DNA of 30,419 nt, taken from positions 1 to 30,419 of IMG/VR virus record IMGVR_UViG_3300023184_000380; one strand, given 5' to 3'. A program made the position numbers and the translations under genes. Below the pieces are notes generated by a model. The model saw only the letters and a list, made by a program, of their open reading frames with translations, did not search any database and had not been told where the DNA came from. The stretch comes from a virus. Position 1 is the stretch's first letter. The number at the start of each line of letters is the position of its first letter. This document shows, in pieces, positions 23,188-30,419 of the stretch.

Positions 23188-23197
23188 ATTTTTTTAT

Positions 23198-24007
23198 TTA
23201 ATTTTGTCTTCCTAATGTTGTTTGGCATGCTTGAACTACCGAATATAGATTTGATGCATCAGTTGATGTTAAATTTGTACCAGCAGAGACAAAACAAAAA
23301 TTTTGATTAGAATAACCATCACTATAAGGACTACCATTTAAATTAAGAGTTCCAACATATATATTTTCTGTTGCTATACCAGAACCACCACTTGATCCAT
23401 TCAAATCTAATGTTCCATTTTTATAATATTTAGGGGAATTTGCTGCTCCTTTTGTTATAACATAAAATCCTTTAACTGTTGAATGACTAACACTATCAAC
23501 CCCAAGATTAAATCTGGCAACATAATTTGATGTCCTTATCCCCACTAATGAACTATATGCTAAACCACCTACACTAGGTAATACACCAATATCAACAGTA
23601 TCACCTTTACTCATCGCATTGTTGGTGTTAAGATAGATTGTTATATGTTCATCATTAAATGTTGCATTACTAGCGGGTTTATAAAAACTATCTGCATAAC
23701 CATTTGTTCCATTAGGTCTAAATCCATCTGTATGAGTTATTCCACCATAGTAAGTTAATCTAAATGCCGCATCTAAATCTCTTGGATCTTTTAAGTTATA
23801 CTTATTTGATGTTGCCGTCCCGCCAACAAAAGGATATATTACCTTTAATTTAGTCCATAACCCATAAGATTTTAGATCTACAACCATAGTGTTTATTGCA
23901 CTTTCTATAGTTGGACTTGTATTACCAATTGCAGTTAAGAATGCTGCAGCATCTGGATCTAATGATGATCCTACTGTTTTAATAAATGAAAAAGGATATA
24001 CAATCAT
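23198..24007 (-). CDS. Tail fibre-like protein, possible LamG/concanavalin fold
   Basis: 269 residues. The start SSLDPDAAAFLTAIGNT, then ESAINTMVVDLKSYGLWTKL, KVIYPFVGGTATSNKYNLKD and FRLTYYGGITHTDGFRPNGT is a layout seen in many phage surface proteins. The rest (HITIYLNTNNA, YYKNGTLDLNGSSG, NIYVGTLNLNG) looks like the strands of a lectin-like sandwich. A host-surface sugar-binding role is inferred. It starts directly at the stop of the collagen-like gene with no gap. Confidence 0.65.
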   Translation of the reverse strand: MIVYPFSFIKTVGSSLDPDAAAFLTAIGNTSPTIESAINTMVVDLKSYGLWTKLKVIYPFVGGTATSNKYNLKDPRDLDAAFRLTYYGGITHTDGFRPNGTNGYADSFYKPASNATFNDEHITIYLNTNNAMSKGDTVDIGVLPSVGGLAYSSLVGIRTSNYVARFNLGVDSVSHSTVKGFYVITKGAANSPKYYKNGTLDLNGSSGGSGIATENIYVGTLNLNGSPYSDGYSNQNFCFVSAGTNLTSTDASNLYSVVQACQTTLGRQN

Positions 24008-25426
24008 TTAAGTAAAGTTTTGTATATAAGAAGCGAAGTATTTAGATCCATCATAAATGAATGTATACACATCAAATTTATTGGCAGTTGCCGTCATAGT
24101 AGGTGTTGTTCCTCCTGCCCAAGTAACCGTACCAGGCCAAGTAATAGTGTTAGAACCACCTGATGATTGTTTTATTATCAATATATAAGTTGCTCCTGAA
24201 TTTGAATTACTAAATGTAAAAGTTGTTGATGCTCCTAATGTATATTCTTGAACATTACCATTATTAAAATTTATAGTTGTTGCACTTGTTGTTGTTCCGG
24301 TTGTTGGTAATGTAATCCAAGTTTGTCCTGATGTAATTTGTATATTTCCAGTATAGGGTGATGCAAATGATGTTCCTGATGTTCCGTTAGTTCCTGATGC
24401 TCCATTAGATCCACTTGTCCCATTTGTTCCTGCAGCTCCATTAGATCCACTTGTCCCATTTGTTCCTGCAGCTCCATTTATTCCTGATGTTCCATTAGTT
24501 CCTGCAGCTCCATTTATTCCTGATGTTCCATTAGTTCCTGCAGCTCCGTTTATTCCTGATGTTCCATTTACACCTGATAAACCTGATGTTCCGTTTGTTC
24601 CTCTATCACCTGTAGCACCATTTATTCCCGAAGTTCCATTTGTTCCTGCGGCTCCATTAGTCCCTGATGTTCCATTCGTTCCTGATGCACCTGGTTCACC
24701 TGTGGCTCCATTAGTACCTGAAGTTCCATTAGTTCCATTAGTACCATTTGTTCCTCTATTACCTGTAGCACCATTAGTCCCCGAAGTTCCGCTAGTTCCA
24801 TTAGTTCCGTTCAATCCACCTGAACTACTCCAAGAAATAGTATATTCACTACCATCATTTAATTGATCTGATGATGCTAATGGAGGATCAAGAGTAATAG
24901 TAATATATCCTGGTGTCCCACTATATTGAATTATAGTATCTATAACATAAACACCAATAACTGAATTATTTCCAACCTGTGTAATCTGAAAATACATTGT
25001 TCCACCAGCCGTTTGAAGTGCCGTAAGAGCATCAAACCATCCGATATAATCTGTTCCATTGATATCATAATTTGATATCGTTATAGCTGACATTGTTGAT
25101 AAATTAAATGTATTTGTATTGAAGTAATTGGAGGTAGGATCTTCATCAGATTTTCCTACAATATCATATATCCAACGACCTGAACTTGAACCATCATTTG
25201 CACTCATTGTGGTACCTGTTGTTCCTGATGCAGTTAAATCTAATAAACCATTATCAGTTCTAACCCAAAGCCTATCGTCTTGTGTGTTTAAGAATGCTTC
25301 TCCAACTAATATATCTGTATTTGTCCAAGTTGAATTAATAGTATCTCCTGATGGAATTGTTGGAACAACACCTGCAACGGTAGATCTCTTAAAAACCAAT
25401 CTTGAATATTCGGTAATGTTTGACAT
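24008..25426 (-). CDS. Collagen-like tail fibre
   Basis: 472 residues. The N-terminal part (EYSRLVFKRSTVAGVVPTIP, LVGEAFLNTQDDRLWVRTDN) resembles the virion-anchoring domain at the start of many phage receptor-binding proteins (Mtd-like). About 202-352 are GTNGTSG/GAAGTNG triplet repeats. The C-terminus (FNNGNVQEYTLGASTTFTF, GATYILIIKQSSGGSNTITW, TANKFDVYTFIYDGSKYFAS) is the common beta-rich fibre tip. It probably forms a trimer. There is a leader element like that of the gene at 3445. The repeat DNA contains 36-bp units. Confidence 0.85.
   Translation of the reverse strand: MSNITEYSRLVFKRSTVAGVVPTIPSGDTINSTWTNTDILVGEAFLNTQDDRLWVRTDNGLLDLTASGTTGTTMSANDGSSSGRWIYDIVGKSDEDPTSNYFNTNTFNLSTMSAITISNYDINGTDYIGWFDALTALQTAGGTMYFQITQVGNNSVIGVYVIDTIIQYSGTPGYITITLDPPLASSDQLNDGSEYTISWSSSGGLNGTNGTSGTSGTNGATGNRGTNGTNGTNGTSGTNGATGEPGASGTNGTSGTNGAAGTNGTSGINGATGDRGTNGTSGLSGVNGTSGINGAAGTNGTSGINGAAGTNGTSGINGAAGTNGTSGSNGAAGTNGTSGSNGASGTNGTSGTSFASPYTGNIQITSGQTWITLPTTGTTTSATTINFNNGNVQEYTLGASTTFTFSNSNSGATYILIIKQSSGGSNTITWPGTVTWAGGTTPTMTATANKFDVYTFIYDGSKYFASYIQNFT
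24370..24820. repeat. Collagen-like coding repeats with 36-bp units
   Basis: Near-identical 36-base units recur in frame: one reading gatccacttgtcccatttg then ttcctgcagctccatta at about 24408-24479 (twice), and a second reading ttcctgcagctccattta, ttcctgatgttccatta at about 24465-24560 (close to three times). Each is 12 codons, so loss or gain keeps the frame. Confidence 0.8.
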
Positions 25427-25428
25427 AG

Positions 25429-25461
25429 TTTTTTTTATTAAATATTATTTATAGTAATTTG
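25429..25461 (-). promoter_or_regulatory. AT-rich leader shared with the 3445 gene
   Basis: Minus strand: ACAAAT, four variable bases, ATAAATAATATTTA, TAAAAAAA, then the ATG at 25426 after a short spacer. 28 of 33 bases match the 3451-3483 leader. The two genes are otherwise related only through their repeats. Confidence 0.45.
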
Positions 25462-25465
25462 TTTT

Positions 25466-28400
25466 TTATTCAGGAGCTATTGGCATATTAGTATTTGGAT
25501 TTAATAGATTCCCATCAATCACAGGTCTTGCGTATGAACTACCACCAGGATTTCTAACATCATTTTTTGTTCCATCTACAATTTCAATAGGGTTTGTTTT
25601 CATTGGATAAAATACAACATCTTCACCCCCATCAATTATGTTTAATCCACTTGCAAGGATATTACCATTCTGATTGATCTTGAAATTACCCAAGTATAAA
25701 GTATTTTCCTCTGTACCAGTGATGTTATCACCAATGATAATAGAGTTTGTTGATCCCCTACCAAATGATGAGTTAGAACCAAGAATAAATCCACCTTTAG
25801 ATCCATTAGGAACATAGTTATTACTTCCAATAGTTGTAGTATTCAAACTATTCCTTGAAGTTCCAAATCTATCTAAAACACTAGGTCCTGTCTTCTGAAT
25901 TGTAGGGACAACATTTAATCCACCTTTTGCAATAAGTGGTTTACCTACACTATTTGGACTTACAGGTGGGAATATTTTCATATAACATACTCCATTTTGA
26001 TATGTTCCACCAAATGAAGTGCAACAATCTTGTGATACAAACTGACCTGATTGTGATACGGTTATAATTGTCCCATTAGGTAATTTTTTTGAAATCATAT
26101 CTACAGGACAAGGATCGTGATTACTTGTTGGTGTTGATCCTGTATATTCAATTATTGTATTTAAGTTAGTTATTTTGAATAATTCAACTTCTGTTAAACG
26201 ATCTGTATTAACTGGATTATAATTTTTAATCTTATTAACTCTCCAATAACTTCCTTTTAAGAACACTTTATCCCTAAAGTCAAAGTTAGCTATATCTTTG
26301 GGTGTTAGATACACCGTACATTCAAGTAATCGTGAATTAGGATCAACTATATTAGCCAAAGTATTCTTATGGAATTGTTGAAATAAGTTTCTATTTGGAA
26401 ATACATTATTTGAGTCCCAATAAATTTTTTCTGTTCTACCAAATGCTAAATCATATTGTGGGGATTTTGGATCATCCCACATGCCCGCATAGGGATAGTT
26501 ATAAATTGTTGTGAATGCTCCACCAACATAATCTTGTAATTTCAATTCAATTGATGATGTTTTTAATCCATCATAAAACAATATTCTTTGTTTTGTATTT
26601 TTTGGTTTGAAATTCTCCCCATCTAAATCAACAAAGAATGGTGCAACTCTTGTATCTACACCACCTGTTGTATTGATAGTTAAATATCTTTCAGCATTAG
26701 GTGTTGATGCTAATGTTTTTAATTCCAATTTAACTGTTTCAGTTGAAAAATCATTATCAATTTCAAGTTGATAATCCCCATATACTCTTTTGGTTTCAGT
26801 GTAGTATTCCTTATTATAGAAATCATCATCTGTAGCATAAGTAAATGTGTATGTCTTTGCATCAATTTCTGACATTGGGGTAATAGTAAAATCACTATCG
26901 TTGTCTAATATGGCATCCCATTCCAATATTTTATTCTTTGAAGCAAAGTAATCGTCTCTTGGTTCAATTATAATATTATTAGGATCATTTGGATCATCAA
27001 CAACAATTAAATTAAACATCTTAATTATATCCAATAAAAATTCGGACATTTTGACAGGGTAAGATGCCAATATTTGATTCATTGATATTACATCATTACC
27101 AAAACTATTATTGATAGATGGTTTAATACTTAAGTATGTGAACTGATCATTGAATGATTCCTTTAATACCAATCGTGCTTGATAATTTGTATCAAGACCA
27201 TTCCAATGTACTGATGATGGATGACTTAATCCAAATTCAAGTTTTACTTGTTGTCCATTTAATATAAAAACATTTTCAGCTGAAGCATTACATTGTAATG
27301 GGTTTCCTAAATCAGTCCAGGGATTACTTGGGAATGTATCTGATGAAGATGGTGAAAATGGAATCCATATACTACCTGCAATAGAGTCATAGGATTGATC
27401 TAATAAAGTATAAACTCCTGTACCAGGTGTAAATAACCAAACTCTATAATAATAACTTAAAGATCCTGAATCATATTTTGGATTATAAATACCAGTCCAT
27501 TTTCTATATTGACCAAACAACTGACCAACAAATTCAATGTCGTATGTTCCCGTATTAGCACAAGTCCAAGTACTACTACTATTCCATTGATTTGATGGAT
27601 CTTTGAATACTACAGGATTTGCCGTAGTTCCACCAACACCGGATTCCCTTGTTAATTGTAATTTGAATGCCGGTGCTTGATTCTGTGTTGTATAAGCTGA
27701 CGATGCATTTAATAATTCAGGTGTTAAATTCAAATAAGTTGTGGTTGTAGAAATACCTACAAATGTTTCACGATTGGAATATGTTTCTTCGTCTACTTCA
27801 ATTATTGGTTTTGAATAAGGTAAAATCAATTTCTTAAAATAAGCTGACTCAAAGAATTGTGATGTATAAGTATAACCAGCAAATTTAACAATCTTATCAA
27901 CAACGGTTTTAGCATAGATCGCAGGGAATGCGTCATAGATATTCCAAGTTAAATTTGGGGTTTCATTATTTCCATTGATAATAAATGGGTAAACATATCC
28001 TTGTCCCCCATCAACACTGCTAGGTCCACCAGTGTTAAATAAAACACCTGATTTGTAGATATTATAATCCCAAGAATAAGTAATATTGGTTCTATTTCTA
28101 ATATGGTCATATTCAGATATATCTAATTTATCCAAACCATAATCAGATATTTGTGTTAATAAGTTTTTGAAAGCTCCCGCTAATGATACTTCATATTCAA
28201 TAAGTTCATTATTAACAACCACATTCATTAGTTGAAGATAACCATTGAATACATCGGTTGACCCAACTCTTACTGTACAAGGGGTTCTTTTGATTGGATT
28301 GAATGTAATTGTTTCAACATTCACATCATACATATATTCAAAGAACTGATTATTAACAGGAGTCCCTGGTAATACAATTGTCTTTGACCAATTTGTTGAT

Positions 28401-28510
28401 CTCTTTGTAATATCCAATATATCATCAATCTGATAATTTAATGAAATATCATCCTTACCATAAGTATCAAGTATGGCAGTATCCGTAATAATTTGAAAAC
28501 TATTTATCAT
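25466..28510 (-). CDS. Tail hub/baseplate-like protein
   Basis: 1014 residues. The N-terminal part (NSFQIITDTAILDTYGKDDI, LDITKRSTNWSKTIVLPGT, NNQFFEYMYDVN) is a conserved domain of large tail proteins in Bacteroidota phages that follow or precede the tape measure gene, and 'NGYLQLMNVVVNNELIEYEV' continues it. A hub or distal-tail role fits. A beta-rich middle has a sandwich-like stretch around 290-420. The last 120 residues (GSNSSFGRGSTNSIIIGDN, IIDGGEDVV, EIVDGTKNDVRNPGG) have Gly/Asn repeats like trimeric adhesin stalks. It overlaps the previous tail gene by 4 bases (ATGA). Confidence 0.7.
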   Translation of the reverse strand: MINSFQIITDTAILDTYGKDDISLNYQIDDILDITKRSTNWSKTIVLPGTPVNNQFFEYMYDVNVETITFNPIKRTPCTVRVGSTDVFNGYLQLMNVVVNNELIEYEVSLAGAFKNLLTQISDYGLDKLDISEYDHIRNRTNITYSWDYNIYKSGVLFNTGGPSSVDGGQGYVYPFIINGNNETPNLTWNIYDAFPAIYAKTVVDKIVKFAGYTYTSQFFESAYFKKLILPYSKPIIEVDEETYSNRETFVGISTTTTYLNLTPELLNASSAYTTQNQAPAFKLQLTRESGVGGTTANPVVFKDPSNQWNSSSTWTCANTGTYDIEFVGQLFGQYRKWTGIYNPKYDSGSLSYYYRVWLFTPGTGVYTLLDQSYDSIAGSIWIPFSPSSSDTFPSNPWTDLGNPLQCNASAENVFILNGQQVKLEFGLSHPSSVHWNGLDTNYQARLVLKESFNDQFTYLSIKPSINNSFGNDVISMNQILASYPVKMSEFLLDIIKMFNLIVVDDPNDPNNIIIEPRDDYFASKNKILEWDAILDNDSDFTITPMSEIDAKTYTFTYATDDDFYNKEYYTETKRVYGDYQLEIDNDFSTETVKLELKTLASTPNAERYLTINTTGGVDTRVAPFFVDLDGENFKPKNTKQRILFYDGLKTSSIELKLQDYVGGAFTTIYNYPYAGMWDDPKSPQYDLAFGRTEKIYWDSNNVFPNRNLFQQFHKNTLANIVDPNSRLLECTVYLTPKDIANFDFRDKVFLKGSYWRVNKIKNYNPVNTDRLTEVELFKITNLNTIIEYTGSTPTSNHDPCPVDMISKKLPNGTIITVSQSGQFVSQDCCTSFGGTYQNGVCYMKIFPPVSPNSVGKPLIAKGGLNVVPTIQKTGPSVLDRFGTSRNSLNTTTIGSNNYVPNGSKGGFILGSNSSFGRGSTNSIIIGDNITGTEENTLYLGNFKINQNGNILASGLNIIDGGEDVVFYPMKTNPIEIVDGTKNDVRNPGGSSYARPVIDGNLLNPNTNMPIAPE

Positions 28511-30419
28511 AATCTAATTTCGTTGTTTGCGTATACGATTGTTAAGTTATATTGATAGATTTGTTCATCAATCGCTTTACCAAATTGTAATGTATTGTTG
28601 TCTATAGTACATCCATATACATTATTATTAGGTGTTTGGACATAGACTTCAGCTGATTGAAGAAGATCTTTTATAAGGACATTTTCATAATCATAAATCC
28701 ACCCTGTATTCAATAGAATTTTGTCTCTACTTCTAACAAAGAATGTTTTATCCCCACGATCATAAGTGTTATATCCAAAAGTATTGTTATCCCAATTCCC
28801 TGCAGTTTTGTAATATGATTTTCTATCTACATCAGTAGTATCTGTGGACATATATTTGAATGGATATACATTCCAAGATCCGTGAGCATCTTTCCAAATC
28901 AATTGGAATAAATCATACATACTACAATCTGTGTTTATTTCATAGGTATATGTTTCAGATCTTGTTGATCCCCCTATACCTGTTGTTGCAAAAACTTCAT
29001 ACGATGCAATTTGATCATAAATTGTAGGTAAATATACTGTATCAATTCTATTTGTTGAATTAAGTAATTGATCAACCCCGATTGGAGCATAATAATCCTT
29101 ATTATTTCCACTAACATTTGATATAAATGAATTACCCAAATAATTTCCATTGATGTCATACCATGTAAATTTTAATCCTGTTGTATATGATGAGGTTGAG
29201 TTATGAACTAACAACCAAGATCTTGCACTCTTTTCAATTCTATATTGTTGTGATGGATCTAATATTGTTGATAACTTACTTGTAGATCCTGATAACACAT
29301 ATTGGTTCATATCAGTTAAAGAATAATCATATATATTCACATAAGAATTAAAAACATTCTTATCACTAATTGTTAATATCTTATAATCATATGTAACCAA
29401 ATCATTGATTGGGGTTATTGTTCCACTGATTGCTGGTGAATTTCCTGCCCATCCAACATTAGTTGTTATTACTACTCCTGTGCCAGCAGTATAAGTGATA
29501 TTGGTAATGATTGCCGTTGTATTGTATTGTGGTATAGGTGTTCCCCATAATGTTCCTGATTGTGATGCAATTGAATTAGTATAATTCTTTGATAAGATCA
29601 TACTACTTGTTGTAGGAACACTTAACACGGTTGTATATCCATTATAACTTGGAGCGGTAGTAATGTTCTGTAAATACACTACATCATTTGCAGTAAATCC
29701 GTGTGCTACCGATCCTGTTAATTTAATCTTATTAACACCTGATACATTTTGACTTGTTAATCCTGTGTAAGTCCAAAAATGTGCGTTCTGTTGAATTAAG
29801 ATCTGATCCCCAATACTAAAATCTACCTCACTAACTGAAGTCATTCCACTATTAACAAATCCTACATAACCATCTGAAAAGTAATTATCATTAAATAAGA
29901 ACACTGGTGTGTTCTGACTACCACAATATAAACTATATGTAAATCTTGTATCATCACCAGCAAAACATTCATCAACATTTTCAAAGTTCTGTGTAACAAA
30001 ATCCTTTAATACATTTGATAAGTCCATTCTTGCCTCACCATTTGGATCAGGTGTGAATTTATATTTGATTACTCGTGAAACATATAGGGGTAATGCTATT
30101 GTATGTGTTTGTGTTAGATCAATTATAATTGATGTAGATGATGGAATACTTACAATGTTATAATAACCTCTGTAGAATCCATCGTTATCATCTAAAAATA
30201 GGGTATCACCAAGTAAGTAAGGATGTGCAGATGAAAATGTAATCTTGGTATATACATTATATCCAAATGTTGCTTGTGAATTTGAAAATGCACCTTTTCT
30301 ATCCCAAATAATATTGACTATATATTTATAGTTATCAACATTATCAACTTCTGTGTCAGTTAATCTTAATGGAACTGCCGCATATCCGTGTTGATAAATA
30401 TTTGGTTGTGTTATTGCCG
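28507..30419 (-). CDS. Large tail-associated protein, C-terminal 637 residues (5' end cut by window edge)
   Basis: The frame is open past the ATG at 30027 (MDLSNVLKDF) to the last base, and copy 1 of the end repeat shows the true start at base 600 (equivalent to 30429), giving 640 residues. The protein is beta-rich with a compact C-terminal part (DCSMYDLFQLIWKDAHGSWN, DRGDKTFFVRSRDKILLNT, QSAEVYVQTPNNNVYGCTID). It is followed with a 4-base overlap by the hub candidate, so it is probably part of the distal tail. No family is named with certainty. Confidence 0.8.
   Translation of the reverse strand, partial: AITQPNIYQHGYAAVPLRLTDTEVDNVDNYKYIVNIIWDRKGAFSNSQATFGYNVYTKITFSSAHPYLLGDTLFLDDNDGFYRGYYNIVSIPSSTSIIIDLTQTHTIALPLYVSRVIKYKFTPDPNGEARMDLSNVLKDFVTQNFENVDECFAGDDTRFTYSLYCGSQNTPVFLFNDNYFSDGYVGFVNSGMTSVSEVDFSIGDQILIQQNAHFWTYTGLTSQNVSGVNKIKLTGSVAHGFTANDVVYLQNITTAPSYNGYTTVLSVPTTSSMILSKNYTNSIASQSGTLWGTPIPQYNTTAIITNITYTAGTGVVITTNVGWAGNSPAISGTITPINDLVTYDYKILTISDKNVFNSYVNIYDYSLTDMNQYVLSGSTSKLSTILDPSQQYRIEKSARSWLLVHNSTSSYTTGLKFTWYDINGNYLGNSFISNVSGNNKDYYAPIGVDQLLNSTNRIDTVYLPTIYDQIASYEVFATTGIGGSTRSETYTYEINTDCSMYDLFQLIWKDAHGSWNVYPFKYMSTDTTDVDRKSYYKTAGNWDNNTFGYNTYDRGDKTFFVRSRDKILLNTGWIYDYENVLIKDLLQSAEVYVQTPNNNVYGCTIDNNTLQFGKAIDEQIYQYNLTIVYANNEIRL
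29830..30419. repeat. Terminal direct repeat, copy 2 (matches 1-590)
   Basis: This is the second copy of the end repeat, 582 of 590 bases identical to the left end. It covers the 5' part of the large tail gene whose true start is only visible at base 600. The reading frame is open in both copies. Confidence 0.93.

Noticed and set aside
24370-24820. CRISPR-like array of short repeats
   Set aside because: The repeats are adjacent coding triplets without unique spacers, and there are no cas genes.

Overview
This window is essentially a complete small tailed-phage genome (Caudoviricetes), probably infecting a Bacteroidota host. Bases 1-590 and 29830-30419 are the same sequence without indels, differing at 8 positions. 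This is what the overlapping ends of a circular or circularly permuted assembly look like, and it implies a genome of about 29.8 kb. The host guess rests on three things: very AT-rich DNA, gene starts preceded by A/T tracts with no Shine-Dalgarno, and two promoters of the Bacteroidota type (TTG, 19-20 bases, TAnnTTTG). Several virion proteins also have the domain style common in uncultured freshwater or gut Bacteroidota phages (GTSG collagen-like repeats, threonine-proline repeats, a DUF6712-like adaptor). All names are from reading the proteins; no database search was run.

Nearly everything is on the minus strand, so transcription runs from high to low coordinates and across the contig ends. 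Reading in that direction: (1) 10079-8521 holds two sigma-factor-like proteins and an acidic unknown. (2) A promoter at 8494-8524 starts a short unit of two small unknowns and an HNH/AP2 endonuclease, closed by a terminator at 7499. (3) 7415-3531 holds a Cys-motif protein, a DNA methyltransferase, small and large terminase, and a probable tail assembly chaperone with a -1 frame extension. (4) 3445-1 joined to 30419-14179 is one long virion unit: tail-terminator/collagen fusion, gp10-like protein, two large tail proteins, fibres, HAD protein, tape measure, prohead protease, holin-like protein, scaffold, major capsid, tail-tube-like protein. (5) 13527-10609 holds a small unknown, portal, adaptor, KTSC protein and a 55-aa holin.

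Two small plus-strand genes (13629-14120) with their own promoter sit between the capsid and portal units and end in a bidirectional terminator. A 529-bp stretch without genes (10080-10608) is full of hairpins.

Most notable: the frameshifted chaperone, reversed module order (tail before head, portal far from terminase), two sigma-like factors, the structured non-coding region, two holin candidates without a recognisable endolysin, no visible replication or integration genes, and repeat-rich fibre genes with a perfect 90-bp tandem duplication.
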